Below, one piece after another: positions 51,525 to 60,507 of a stretch of DNA of 64,000 nucleotides. The number at the start of each line of letters is the position of its first letter. Position 1 is the first letter of the stretch. The DNA comes from Ilumatobacter sp963746265 (GTDB lineage Bacteria; Actinomycetota; Acidimicrobiia; Acidimicrobiales; Ilumatobacteraceae). Location: contig CAVVAM010000015.1 in the NCBI GenBank assembly GCA_963746265.1, forward strand, positions 496,001 through 560,000. The letters run 5' to 3'. The position numbers and the translations under genes are program-made. The notes under the pieces were generated by a model. That model worked only from the letters and a program-made list of their open reading frames with translations, was not told the origin of the DNA and did no database searches.

Positions 51525-52487
51525 CTACGGAGCAGCAGACTCGGCGAGTTGACGTTCGAGCCGATCGAGGACCTCGTAGCACGGCAGCACCTGGGCCACG
51601 CTGCTGTTCGGCTCGCGGCCCTCGCGGATCGCCGCGAAGAACTCACGGTCCTGGAGTTCGATGCCGTTCGTCGACACATCGACGTCGGACACGTCGATCG
51701 GCTCCTCGCGACCGTCCATGAGATCGTCGTAGCGGGCGATGTAGGTGCCGGTGTCGCCGATGTACCGGAAGAACGTGCCGAACGGCCCGTCGTTGTTGAA
51801 CGACAACGACAACGTGCAGATCGCACCCGACTCGGTACGCAGCTGGATCGACATGTCCATCGCGATGCCCAGTTCCGGATGGATGGGCCCCTGCATCGCG
51901 TGGGCGTCCACGATCGGGCTGCCGGCCTGGTACGCGAAGAGGTCGACGGTGTGGGCCGCGTGATGCCAGAGCAGGTGGTCGGTCCAGCTACGAGGCTGGC
52001 CGAGCGCGTTCGTGTTGGTGCGGCGGAAGAAGTACGTCTGTACGTCCATCTGCTGGATGTTGAACTCCCCGGCCTGCACACGACGGTGAACCCACTGGTG
52101 GCTCGGATTGAAACGGCGCGTGTGGCCGCACATGGCGACGAGACCGCTGCGTTGCTGGGCCTCGATGACCCGCCACCCGTCGGCGAGGTTGTCGCACAGC
52201 GGGATCTCGACTTCGACGTGCTTGCCGGCTGCGAGGCACGCGATCGATTGCTCGGCGTGCATCTGGGTGGGAGTGGCGAGCACCACCGCGTCGACCTCGT
52301 CGAGCGCGAGGCTCTCGGCGAGATCGGTCGTCACGTGGTCGATCCCGTACCGCTCCGCGACCTCACGGGTCGGGTCGAGTTGGCGCCCGACGACGGAGAT
52401 CACCCGCACGTCGTCGATCTGGTGCATGGCATCGAGGTGCTTGATGCCGAAGGCACCGGCTCCCGCCAGGGCGACGTTGATGGTCAT
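51525..52487 (-). CDS. ligC: 4-carboxy-2-hydroxymuconate-6-semialdehyde dehydrogenase
   Basis: A 320-residue Gfo/Idh/MocA-fold oxidoreductase: nucleotide motif ALAGAGAFGIKHLDAM, then VVLATPTQMHAEQSIACLAAGKHVEVEIPLC, GHTRRFNPSHQWVHRRVQ and LLWHHAAHTVDLFAYQ. Directly behind ligA and ligB, and with HHAAHTVDL and the length of LigC, it is assigned to NADP-linked oxidation of the protocatechuate 4,5-cleavage product to 2-pyrone-4,6-dicarboxylate. The stop of ligB is ten bases upstream. Confidence 0.85.
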   Translation of the reverse strand: MTINVALAGAGAFGIKHLDAMHQIDDVRVISVVGRQLDPTREVAERYGIDHVTTDLAESLALDEVDAVVLATPTQMHAEQSIACLAAGKHVEVEIPLCDNLADGWRVIEAQQRSGLVAMCGHTRRFNPSHQWVHRRVQAGEFNIQQMDVQTYFFRRTNTNALGQPRSWTDHLLWHHAAHTVDLFAYQAGSPIVDAHAMQGPIHPELGIAMDMSIQLRTESGAICTLSLSFNNDGPFGTFFRYIGDTGTYIARYDDLMDGREEPIDVSDVDVSTNGIELQDREFFAAIREGREPNSSVAQVLPCYEVLDRLERQLAESAAP

Positions 52488-52497
52488 GGTGGCTCCC

Positions 52498-53352
52498 TCA
52501 CGACTCGCTCAAGATGAGATGGCCGACGGCGGTGTTGCTCGCCGGCACGTGGTAGAAGCGATGTTCGACCGATGGGGCCGACCCGCCGGCGAGATCGGCC
52601 ATCGCTCCTCGGGCGATCAGCCACATCACCAGCTCGATCCCCTCCGAGCCGGCCTCGCGGAGATACTCGACATGCGGCTTGGTCGCAAGCGCCTCGGGGT
52701 CACCGATGAGGTCGTCGAGGAACGCCTGGTCGAATTCCGAGTTGATCAACCCGGCGCGTGGACCCTGGAGCTGATGACTCATGCCGCCGGTCCCCCAGAC
52801 CTGCACGTTCAAGGGCTCGTCGTACGACTCGATCGCATTCCTGATCGCCTTGCCGATGTTCAGGCAACGTCGTCCCGACGGGGGTGGATACTGCACCACG
52901 TTGACGGCGAAGGGAATCACCGGGCACGGCCACGCGTCGGGCTGACCGAACAGGAGCGAGAGCGGGACCGTGAGCCCGTGGTCGACGTCCATCTTGTTGA
53001 CGAGCGTGAGATCGAAGTCCTGCTGGATGACCGACTGCGCGATGTGCGCGGCAAGGTCCGGATGGCCCACGACGTCGGGCACCGGACGGGGGCCCCATCC
53101 CTCGTCGGCGACCGCGAACGATGCCGCCGTGCCGATCGCGAACGTCGGGATCATCTCCAGACTGAACGCCGTGGCGTGATCGTTGAACACGAGGAAGACG
53201 ACGTCCGGAGTGTGCTCGGCCATCCAGGCCTTGGACGGCTCGTACCCGGCGAACAGCGGCCGCCAGTACGGCTCGTCGGTCTTGCCGTGGTCGAGTGCGA
53301 CGCCGATCGCCGGCACGTGCGAGGTGTACACCGACGCGGAGACGTGTGCCAT
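52498..53352 (-). CDS. ligB: Protocatechuate 4,5-dioxygenase beta (catalytic) subunit
   Basis: A 284-residue extradiol dioxygenase of the LigB superfamily. Iron ligands fit His12 in YTSHVPAIG and His59 in VFNDHATAF, with the catalytic histidine in WGTGGMSHQLQG and a C-terminal glutamate. DHGLTVPLSLLF is also diagnostic. The enzyme opens protocatechuate (or gallate) between C4 and C5. Its ATG overlaps the ligA stop by one base. Confidence 0.92.
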   Translation of the reverse strand: MAHVSASVYTSHVPAIGVALDHGKTDEPYWRPLFAGYEPSKAWMAEHTPDVVFLVFNDHATAFSLEMIPTFAIGTAASFAVADEGWGPRPVPDVVGHPDLAAHIAQSVIQQDFDLTLVNKMDVDHGLTVPLSLLFGQPDAWPCPVIPFAVNVVQYPPPSGRRCLNIGKAIRNAIESYDEPLNVQVWGTGGMSHQLQGPRAGLINSEFDQAFLDDLIGDPEALATKPHVEYLREAGSEGIELVMWLIARGAMADLAGGSAPSVEHRFYHVPASNTAVGHLILSES

Positions 53353-53744
53353 CAGTTGGCCTGCTCGCCGACGTATCGGTTGCCCTCGATCGAGCGTCCC
53401 CCGGCGACCATCATCGCCCGGTAGTCGTCCTCGGTCATACCCGTCATCGAGCCCGCCATCTGCTGGAAGCTCAGCCCGTCGGTCGCACCGATCTTGGCGA
53501 GGAAGTAGATGTTGCCGCCCAGCTCGATCATCCGGTTCATGTCGCGGTCGAGCACCGACTGCTTCTGATCCTCGGTCATGTCCCATTCATCGAGGTATGC
53601 CCGTTCGTCACGTTTGAATCGCTCTCGGTTGTCCGCCTTCATGAGCGACATGCAGAATTGGTTCAGCCAATATCCTGTGCGCGACTGAGCGGCGTCGAAC
53701 ACGGTCGTGCCCGGGATGTCCACGTACGGTTTCTCGATCGCCAC
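53352..53744 (-). CDS. ligA: Protocatechuate 4,5-dioxygenase alpha subunit
   Basis: A 130-residue small subunit. The GTG at 53744 is chosen because GGAGGCGAAT stands directly before it; the much longer open frame upstream is antisense or overlap. The sequence IPGTTVFDAAQSRTGYWLNQFCMSLMKADNRERFKRDERAYL and KIGATDGLSFQQMAGSMTGM is typical of LigA. It shapes the active-site lid of LigB. An inverted repeat related to other operators in the island lies just upstream. Confidence 0.92.
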   Translation of the reverse strand: MAIEKPYVDIPGTTVFDAAQSRTGYWLNQFCMSLMKADNRERFKRDERAYLDEWDMTEDQKQSVLDRDMNRMIELGGNIYFLAKIGATDGLSFQQMAGSMTGMTEDDYRAMMVAGGRSIEGNRYVGEQAN

Positions 53745-53767
53745 ATTCGCCTCCAGGGTTCCCGACC

Positions 53768-53814
53768 GATCGTAGACAATCCTCACCGGCGGGGCCCAAG
53801 ATTGTCGACAATCT
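53768..53814. promoter_or_regulatory. Pair of ATTGTCNACAAT-type operators upstream of ligA
   Basis: AGATTGTCGACAATCT at 53799-53814 is a perfect 16-base palindrome. GATCGTAGACAATC at 53768-53781 is the same motif with one changed base in one arm. The first lies inside the last codons of the MFS gene, the second just past its stop, both in front of ligA. The same core recurs at 60459-60482, 61592-61613 and 63467-63478. The pattern suits a GntR-family (FadR/VanR-type) regulator. Confidence 0.65.
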
Positions 53815-55057
53815 GGTGCGTTGTCCCGATCGGCGCATCGCTGCCACCGCGCGCCCACCACAGACTGAGGCCGGCGAGCAACCCGAAGCCGAGATACGCC
53901 GCGGCCATCGGTGTCGCCGAGCCGTCGATGGTGCCGGCCACGAACGACGCCATGATCGCGCCGCCCATCATCGACATCGTGCCGATCAGCCCGGACCCGG
54001 TGCCCGCCAGAGCGGCAAGTGGCTGCATCGCCAGACTGTTCGCCATCGTCAGCACCACTGCATGGAGACCGTTGAGGCTCCACAACAGCACGAGCCAGAG
54101 CCAGAACTCCGGGTGCCCACTCGCCCCGGCCGTCACCAGCAGAAAGACCGCTCCGATGCCCACGTACGCCGTTACGACCGACGCCATCAGCCGGGCCGTC
54201 CCGAAGCGCGGCGCCAGTCTCGATGCACTGAGATTCCCGACTGCCTGAATGATCGCGCCCAGGGCAAAGCAGACCGCGAAGATGCCACCGCGTCCGAAGA
54301 CGTCGTCGAAGATCAGCTCCGACGAACTCAGGTACACGTAGAACGCAGTGAACTCGAACATCAGCACCAGGCCGTGACCGAGCGCCCACCGCGAGCCGAT
54401 GATCGTGCGCGCGCTCTGCGACGTCCTCGCGAACGTGAGCGGCAGCCGGCGTTCCTCGGCCAGTGTCTCGGCGAACTGCGTCGTCCACACCATGACGAGG
54501 ATCGCCACGGTCGCTGCGAATACGAAGATGCCCTGCCACGGTCCGATGGCGAGCAGGCCCTCGCCGAGCAGGGGTGCGACCGCCGGTGACAGCTGGAAGA
54601 ACAGCATCACCAGGGAGACGACCCGCGTCATCGCATCTCCGGAGAATCTGTCGCGGGCGATCGACAGGCTCATCGCACGCGGTGAAGCCGCACCCATCCC
54701 CATCAGGAATCGGAGCACGAGCATGACGGTCAGCGACGGGGCAAGACCCGAGCCGATCGCTCCCACCGCGAACATGCCGAGCCCGATCAGCACGGTCGGT
54801 TTGCGGCCGAATCGATCGGCGATCGGGCCGAAGAAGACCTGGCCGATCCCGAGGCCGAAGAGGTAGACCGTGATGATCAGTGAGACCCGTGTCGAGTCCG
54901 GTGCGAGGTCGAACGCCGCACGGATGTCGCTGAGTCCCGGGAGGAGCACATCGATGCCCATCGCGCTCAACCCACTGAGCGCGGCGAGGAACGCGATCAG
55001 CCCTCGTTCGTTCTGCGGCGAGAATCGGCCCGCCCGTTCAGTCGACGATGTGGACAT
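53783..55057 (-). CDS. MFS transporter, Bcr/CflA type
   Basis: A 424-residue, twelve-helix major facilitator protein. Motif A is FFGPIADRFGRKPTVLIG after helix 2, and LLPGLSDIRAAFDLAPDSTRVSLIITVYLFGLGIGQVF at the start is characteristic of the Bcr/CflA drug-resistance group. In this setting it might carry an aromatic acid or export a toxic intermediate. ATG 55057 lies within the end of the ThDP-enzyme gene (20-base overlap). Its 3' codons contain a palindromic operator for ligA. Confidence 0.88.
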   Translation of the reverse strand: MSTSSTERAGRFSPQNERGLIAFLAALSGLSAMGIDVLLPGLSDIRAAFDLAPDSTRVSLIITVYLFGLGIGQVFFGPIADRFGRKPTVLIGLGMFAVGAIGSGLAPSLTVMLVLRFLMGMGAASPRAMSLSIARDRFSGDAMTRVVSLVMLFFQLSPAVAPLLGEGLLAIGPWQGIFVFAATVAILVMVWTTQFAETLAEERRLPLTFARTSQSARTIIGSRWALGHGLVLMFEFTAFYVYLSSSELIFDDVFGRGGIFAVCFALGAIIQAVGNLSASRLAPRFGTARLMASVVTAYVGIGAVFLLVTAGASGHPEFWLWLVLLWSLNGLHAVVLTMANSLAMQPLAALAGTGSGLIGTMSMMGGAIMASFVAGTIDGSATPMAAAYLGFGLLAGLSLWWARGGSDAPIGTTHQIVDNLGPRR

Positions 55058-56801
55058 CGAGCAGCGCCTGTCGCCGGTCTTCGGTGACGACGCGGATGGC
55101 CCTGGCGAGCGCGGCGTCGAGGTCGGCGGCCCTGGTGACGGTCTCGGCGTGCGCACGGCTGGCTTCGGCGACCTTCGCGAAGTCGGGGCTCGGGGCGAGT
55201 TGCGTGAGCGGAACGTCGTCGCCCTTCGATGCGTAGCCGCTCGGATACATCCCGAGTACCGAATCGGACACGGCGCCGAACCCACCGTTGTTGAGCACGA
55301 GCGTGAGGACGGCGATGTCATGGGCTTCGGCAACCTGATGACATGCGACCGGGTTGGCGAACATGTACGACCCGTCGCCCATCGTTGCCACGACGAGCCG
55401 TTCGGGGTCCGCGAGCTTGACACCCATCGCGCAGGGCAGACCCCAGCCGAGCCCGCCCGAGTGTGGCTCCTGCCGCCACGATCCGTGCTCGGTCAACTCG
55501 AGCGCGTCGAGCGGACAGCCCAGTTCCGAGATCACGGTGGCCGTGCGACCCTTGATCACCGTGCCGACGCGGCTCGCGACCCACGCCTTCGTCATCGGCT
55601 CGTCGAGTGGCGCGTTCGCCATCTCCGCACGTCGCGCACGACGATGCCCGACCCACTCGTCGATTCGTGACCGACGCGATTCGATCGCTCGCGAGTCGGC
55701 AATCGAAGCGATCGAGGGGTCGCCACGCGTCCGCCCGAGCGCGAGTTCGAGCTCGACGAGGCCCGGACCGACCTCGGTGGTGATCGACAGGTCGGAGCGG
55801 AAGTTGCGGACCGGAAACCGGTCGTAGAGCGGATTCGGGCCGAGCTGGATCACCCGGCACTCCGGATCGAGGCGGTGAGCATCCGGCGACCAGGGCGCCA
55901 GGCTGTCGATGACGAGCACGACATCCGCATCCGAGATCCACGGCTCCGGATCCACACCGACGTAGGTCGGATGGTCCGACGAGATCGCGGTCGCGACCGC
56001 CCAGTACTGGCACACCGGAATCGACCAGTCGTCGGCGAGTCGGGCGAGTGCGTCGAATCCCGCCTCGTCGCCCGCGCCGCGCTGCGCGAAGATGACCGGG
56101 CGATGTGCGCCCGCCAAGAGCTCGGCGGCACGGCCGATGAGTGTCGCCGGTGCGGTGATGCCGGCGGCAGCCATCGCGGGCGGGATCCGCAGTGCATCCG
56201 ACGGGCACGGTTCGCACAGCACCTCGCGCGGGAGGCTGAGGTACACCGGGCCCTTCGGCGTCGAGTTGGCGATCGCGTATGCCCGGTCGAGGAGTTGGGG
56301 CACCTGCTCCGGGAATCGGAGTTCGTAGTCCCACTTGCACGCTTCGCGCACGAGCGCGGCCTGGTCGCGCATCTCCTGCCCCCAGCCGATCGGCACCGTT
56401 CGTGCTCCGAATCGATCCTGCTCGACCGTGGGCGTCCGCCCGGACATCAGCAGCATCGGTACATGGTCGGTGGCCGCGTTGATCGCGCCGGTTGCACCGT
56501 TCGACAGCCCGACGTTGGTGTGCAGCATCACGGCCTGGGACCTGCCCGTGGCGAAGTAGTAGCCGTGCGCCATGCCCATCGCAGCGTGCTCGTGCGGCAC
56601 CAGGATGGCGCGTGGAACGTCGACCTCGTGCGCGTCGGCTTCAGCGAGACCTTCGATGATCGGAGGGAAGTCCGTTCCCGAGTTGACGAAGACGACATCG
56701 ACGCCGAGTTGTGTCAAGCGGGCGAACACCGCGCCACCCGCAGTGATCCGGGGACCGGACGCTCGAACCGGGCCGTCCTCGCCCGTCCCGTGACCGGTCA
56801 C
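55038..56801 (-). CDS. Thiamine-diphosphate-dependent decarboxylase/synthase family enzyme
   Basis: A 587-residue ThDP enzyme of the acetolactate synthase/benzoylformate decarboxylase superfamily. The Pyr domain glutamate is in LVPHEHAAMGMAHGY, the middle domain begins ELLAGAHRPVIFAQRGAGD, and the PP domain has the ThDP motif GDGSYMFANPVACHQVAEAHDIAVLTLVLNN. It lacks the long FAD-loop features I would expect in true acetolactate synthase, but this is not decisive. GTG 56801 overlaps the ATPase stop. Within an aromatic operon it may decarboxylate a 2-oxo acid such as an arylglyoxylate; the substrate is inference. Confidence 0.85.
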   Translation of the reverse strand: MTGHGTGEDGPVRASGPRITAGGAVFARLTQLGVDVVFVNSGTDFPPIIEGLAEADAHEVDVPRAILVPHEHAAMGMAHGYYFATGRSQAVMLHTNVGLSNGATGAINAATDHVPMLLMSGRTPTVEQDRFGARTVPIGWGQEMRDQAALVREACKWDYELRFPEQVPQLLDRAYAIANSTPKGPVYLSLPREVLCEPCPSDALRIPPAMAAAGITAPATLIGRAAELLAGAHRPVIFAQRGAGDEAGFDALARLADDWSIPVCQYWAVATAISSDHPTYVGVDPEPWISDADVVLVIDSLAPWSPDAHRLDPECRVIQLGPNPLYDRFPVRNFRSDLSITTEVGPGLVELELALGRTRGDPSIASIADSRAIESRRSRIDEWVGHRRARRAEMANAPLDEPMTKAWVASRVGTVIKGRTATVISELGCPLDALELTEHGSWRQEPHSGGLGWGLPCAMGVKLADPERLVVATMGDGSYMFANPVACHQVAEAHDIAVLTLVLNNGGFGAVSDSVLGMYPSGYASKGDDVPLTQLAPSPDFAKVAEASRAHAETVTRAADLDAALARAIRVVTEDRRQALLDVHIVD

Positions 56802-57616
56802 GTCTCGCGGGTGCCCGCGTCTCGGATGAGCCGGGCGACCTCGGCACGGAGCTCGACGAACTCTGGCGTCGCCTTCGTCTCGATCTGATCGCGAGGACGA
56901 GGAATGTCGACTTCGATCTCGGCCATCACGTGCGACGGGGCGTTCGACAACACCACGACCCGGTCGGCGAGGTAGACGCTCTCGTCGATGTCGTGGGTGA
57001 CGAACAGCACCGTCTTCTTGCGCCGCTCCCAGACCTCCAACAGCACGTCTTCGAGCGACGCTCGTGTCTGCGCGTCGACCGAGGCGAACGGCTCGTCCAT
57101 CAGCAGCAGGTTCGGTCGATACGCGAGCGCCCGGGCGATCGAGACGCGTTGCTGCATGCCGCCGGACAACTGACCCGGGTACTTGCCGGCATGCCCGGTC
57201 AGGCCGACATCGTCGAGCGCCTGGCGAACCCGTTCGGTGCGCTCGGCCTTGTCGATGCCGCTGTTCTTCAGTGGGAACTCGACGTTCGCATCGATACGGA
57301 GCCACGGATACAGCGACCGGCGGTAGTCCTGGAAGACCAACGTCAGGTCTTTCGGCACCGACGTCACCGGCTCACCGGCGAGCGTGACCTGGCCCGACGT
57401 CGGCGCCATCAGGCCTGACAGACATCGCAGCAGCGTGGTCTTTCCACAGCCCGACGGTCCGACGATCGCGACGAACTCGCCCTTGTCGATCGAGAACGTG
57501 ATCCCGCCCAGTGCCCGGTGCTCCTCGGACGTACCCAGGCCGTACGTGTGGTTCAGTTCGTTGGCTGCGAGCGACACGCTCGTGCCTGCGTCGGTCGACA
57601 TCTCGGTCTCCATCAT
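56798..57616 (-). CDS. ABC importer ATPase, TauB/SsuB type
   Basis: A 272-residue ATPase with Walker A GPSGCGKTT, the Q-loop LVFQDYRRSLYPWL, signature LSGGMQQRVSIARALA, Walker B LLLMDEPFASVD and switch FVTHDIDESVYLADRVVVL, as in nitrate/sulfonate/taurine importers. ATG 57616 follows GGAGGCGACC, and the preceding permease stop overlaps it. It serves the two permeases and the lipoprotein of the same operon. Confidence 0.92.
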   Translation of the reverse strand: MMETEMSTDAGTSVSLAANELNHTYGLGTSEEHRALGGITFSIDKGEFVAIVGPSGCGKTTLLRCLSGLMAPTSGQVTLAGEPVTSVPKDLTLVFQDYRRSLYPWLRIDANVEFPLKNSGIDKAERTERVRQALDDVGLTGHAGKYPGQLSGGMQQRVSIARALAYRPNLLLMDEPFASVDAQTRASLEDVLLEVWERRKKTVLFVTHDIDESVYLADRVVVLSNAPSHVMAEIEVDIPRPRDQIETKATPEFVELRAEVARLIRDAGTRET

Positions 57617-58440
57617 GGTCGCCTCCAGCGCAGCACGCGTCGTTCGATCATGGTCAACGCCACGTTCAGGGCCGCCCCCATCGCGCCGAGCACGACGAGA
57701 CCGGCCCAGAGGTCGACCATCTTGAATTGACGCTGTGCCTGCACGATGCGGAACCCCACACCGTTCGTTGCTGCGTACAGTTCGGAGATCACCATCAAGA
57801 TGACCGCGATCGACAGACTGATCCTCAAGCCGGCGAAGATCTTCGGAGCCGCCGAGGGCAGGATCACGTGGGTCAGCCGGCGAACGGGTGTGATGCGATA
57901 CGCCTCGGCCGTGTCGAGATAGAGCGGGTCGATGGACCGGACACCGTCGATCGTGTTCAGCAGGATCGGTGGGAACACGCCGACCGCGATCAACACGATC
58001 TTCATCGAGTCACCGATGCCGAGCAGCACGAAGAACAGCGGGAGGAGTGCCGGTGGCGGGATCGAGCGAAGGAAGTTGATGATCGGTTCGACGTAGTCGC
58101 CGAAGGTGCGTGATCGGCCGATCGCGACACCGAGGGCGACCGCAACGGCTGCGGCGAGGAGGAACCCGGCGAGCAGCCGCCTCAGGCTCGGGAAGATGTT
58201 CTCGTTCCACGACTCGGACCAGTTGAGAATCCACCCGTTCCAGACCTCGGCCAACACCTTGTTCGGTGAAGGGAAGAACAGCGAGTCCTGCCATTCGGTA
58301 CCGACCTTCCACACGATGAGGACACCGACGACGACGGCGAGTTGAATGCCGACGTCCTTCGCGCGGCCCAACGTTCGAGGGGACGGACGTCGCTCCCAGA
58401 ACTGGACCGGCGTGAGATCTTCACCCGGAGACACCGTCAT
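57613..58440 (-). CDS. ABC importer permease, TauC/SsuC type, first
   Basis: A 275-residue permease with six helices. LRSIPPPALLPLFFVLLGIGDSMK and the EAA loop LDTAEAYRITPVRRLTHVILPSAAPKIFAGLRI are typical of the taurine/nitrate family. ATG 58440 overlaps the end of the second permease gene by four bases. Two different permeases suggest a heterodimer. Confidence 0.9.
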   Translation of the reverse strand: MTVSPGEDLTPVQFWERRPSPRTLGRAKDVGIQLAVVVGVLIVWKVGTEWQDSLFFPSPNKVLAEVWNGWILNWSESWNENIFPSLRRLLAGFLLAAAVAVALGVAIGRSRTFGDYVEPIINFLRSIPPPALLPLFFVLLGIGDSMKIVLIAVGVFPPILLNTIDGVRSIDPLYLDTAEAYRITPVRRLTHVILPSAAPKIFAGLRISLSIAVILMVISELYAATNGVGFRIVQAQRQFKMVDLWAGLVVLGAMGAALNVALTMIERRVLRWRRP

Positions 58441-59231
58441 GATGCCGCCCCGTCGATCTTGGCCCACGCGAACAGGCGGCGCTCGGCGAATCCGAGCACC
58501 CCCAGCAAGACGAGACCCAGCAGGCCGGTGATGATCGTGATTGCGTAGACGGTTCGCTGATCACCGATCGACGCGGCCTCGCTCAACACGATGCCGATCC
58601 CCTCCGAACCACCCGCGATGATCTCCGCACTCACAGCGACGATCACGGCGACCGACACGGCGATCTTGAATCCGGTGAAGATGAACGGAGATGCGCTGCG
58701 GAGATAGACACGTCGAGCGATACTGACCTTGCCCAGCCCGAAGGCGCGCGCTGTGTCCGACGCGACCGGATCCACCGAATGCATCCCGTAGATCGTGTTG
58801 AACAGGATCGGCCAGAGACAGGCGAACACGATGAGCGCCACCTTCATGTCGGTCCCGCGTCCGTAGATCAGGATCGCCAACGGGATCAGCGCCACCGACG
58901 GGATCGGCCGCAGGAACTCGATGACCACGACCGTCGCCTTGTACGCGGTTTGCCCGAGCCCGAGCACGAGCCCCAACGGCACAGCAACGAATGTCGCGAT
59001 CACCAAGCCGAGGAGACAGGCTTGGAGTGTGACCCACAGATCGCCGAGAAACGAGCTGGTCGTCAGCAGGTCGAACGTCTCGCGCAGGATCGACGAGGCT
59101 GGAGGGAGATAGTCGGGGGTGACGAGCTCGGCCCGCGTCAGGATCTCGAGGCCGACGAACAGGACGGCGGCCCCGACCGCCCCGCGCACCCAACTGGCAG
59201 GAACGCGTGGCAGCCGGAGTACCGATGTCAT
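58437..59231 (-). CDS. ABC importer permease, TauC/SsuC type, second
   Basis: A 264-residue permease related to the one that follows: FLRPIPSVALIPLAILIYGRGTDMKVALI and SDTARAFGLGKVSIARRVYLRSASPFIFTGFKIAVSVA. Six helices. It starts 34 bases after the stop of the substrate-binding lipoprotein gene. Confidence 0.9.
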   Translation of the reverse strand: MTSVLRLPRVPASWVRGAVGAAVLFVGLEILTRAELVTPDYLPPASSILRETFDLLTTSSFLGDLWVTLQACLLGLVIATFVAVPLGLVLGLGQTAYKATVVVIEFLRPIPSVALIPLAILIYGRGTDMKVALIVFACLWPILFNTIYGMHSVDPVASDTARAFGLGKVSIARRVYLRSASPFIFTGFKIAVSVAVIVAVSAEIIAGGSEGIGIVLSEAASIGDQRTVYAITIITGLLGLVLLGVLGFAERRLFAWAKIDGAAS

Positions 59232-59264
59232 GGATGTGTTGGATTCGTCGGACGACTCAGATCG

Positions 59265-60356
59265 TCACTCGACCACGTGGTCCGCCGCGGTGATCGGGCC
59301 ATCGAGCAGACCGGCCTCGAGCATGAAGTCGGGTGTGATCTGGATGACCTCGGTATCGATTCCGGCCACGAACAGCGGGTAGTTGAGTTCGCGGGCGGCT
59401 TCGACCGTCGTGGTTTCGATGTATGTGGGCAGGACTTGAGGAACCGCGTCATCGGTGTTGTTGGCGTAGTCCACCGCCTTGACGAAGGCCCGGTTGAACG
59501 CCGCGACCGTGTTCGGGTTCTCCGCTGCGAACGACTCGGTCACGTAGAAGCCAGCCACCGGGAATCCCTCGATGTCGCCGGCGAACATGTCCGTCACCAA
59601 CACCGCGTCCAAGGAGTTCTTGGCGATCGTGCCGAATGGCTCCACCACGGAGATGACGTCCACGTCGCCGCGCTCGAGCGTCGCCACCATGTCCGGGAAT
59701 GGGATCTCCACCAGTGTCACGTCGTCGAGCGTGAGGTCAGCGGTGGACAGCTGGTACTCGACCGCAAGCTGAACGAGGTTGTTGAGCGTGTTGACGGCGA
59801 CCGTTTTTCCGGCCATGTCGGCCGGTGTCGCGATGCCCGAGTCGGGCAACGAGTACAGACCGCCGAACAGCGGAGCGGCTCGGTTGGCTTCCGTCGAGAT
59901 CAGCAGGGGAAGCCCTTCCTGCACGGCGGAGAAGAACGACGGGTAGGCGCCGAAGGCGAAGTCGATGTCACCGGACACGACGGCCGGGATCGCAGCGGCT
60001 CCGCCCTGCGCGAACTCGGTGCTGACGGTCAAGCCCTCTTCCTCGAAGAAGCCTTGTTGCTGGCCGATGAAGATCGGGGCGACATCGGCGATCGGGATCA
60101 ACCCGAGCTTGAGCTCTGCCTTCTCCGGTGCGGCGGGAGCGTCGGTCGCCGCCGGAGCGTCGGTCGCCGCCGGAGCGTCGGTCGCCGCCGGAGCGTCGGT
60201 TGCCGCCGGAGCGTCGGTTGCGGCTGGGGCGTCGGTGGTTGCCGTGGTTTCGGCGGAACCGTCGTCGTCGTCGCCGCCACAGGCGGCGGCTGCCAACGTG
60301 AACGTGAAGAGCAGTGCAGCGGCACGCAGCACTCTCCCCTTGCGCTGATTCGTCAT
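59265..60356 (-). CDS. ABC importer substrate-binding lipoprotein, NMT1/TauA type
   Basis: A 363-residue solute-binding protein. ATG 60356 has GAGGGGG at a suitable distance. The signal ends LAAAACGG with lipidated Cys26. A linker with six TDAPAA repeats (residues 41-76) is followed by an NMT1/THI5-like domain: LIPIADVAPIFIGQQQGFFEEEGL, SGDIDFAFGAYPSFF, GKTVAVNTLNN and ERGDVDVISVVEPFG. Such proteins bind sulfonates, nitrate, pyrimidine precursors or aromatic acids. In this operon an aromatic acid is the best guess. First gene of the nine-gene run that ends with ligC. Confidence 0.9.
   Translation of the reverse strand: MTNQRKGRVLRAAALLFTFTLAAAACGGDDDDGSAETTATTDAPAATDAPAATDAPAATDAPAATDAPAATDAPAAPEKAELKLGLIPIADVAPIFIGQQQGFFEEEGLTVSTEFAQGGAAAIPAVVSGDIDFAFGAYPSFFSAVQEGLPLLISTEANRAAPLFGGLYSLPDSGIATPADMAGKTVAVNTLNNLVQLAVEYQLSTADLTLDDVTLVEIPFPDMVATLERGDVDVISVVEPFGTIAKNSLDAVLVTDMFAGDIEGFPVAGFYVTESFAAENPNTVAAFNRAFVKAVDYANNTDDAVPQVLPTYIETTTVEAARELNYPLFVAGIDTEVIQITPDFMLEAGLLDGPITAADHVVE
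60129..60236 (-). repeat. Six copies of an 18-base tandem repeat
   Basis: Six near-identical 18-base units (plus strand core GCGTCGGTCGCCGCCGGA) encode six TDAPAA hexapeptides in the lipoprotein linker. Only a few silent changes separate the copies, so the copy number is likely to vary between strains by slippage. Confidence 0.9.
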
Positions 60357-60458
60357 GCTTGGTTCCCCCTCTGAGATGAGACTGCGACCGATCGGCCGCA
60401 CGGACAGGCGCGTCGAGCACCGAGGTCGTCCGGCCGTCACCTTAGACACGCACCCTCG

Positions 60459-60484
60459 GATTGTCCACAATTTTGTAGACAACC
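60459..60484. promoter_or_regulatory. Pair of ATTGTCNACAAT-type operators upstream of the importer operon
   Basis: GATTGTCCACAATT at 60459-60472 and TTGTAGACAACC at 60473-60484 stand side by side, about 105 bases before the lipoprotein start and just beyond the end of the Rieske gene. They repeat the palindrome seen before ligA. Confidence 0.62.
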
Positions 60485-60507
60485 TGGCGGGGCCGGCGAG
60501 GGCTCGA

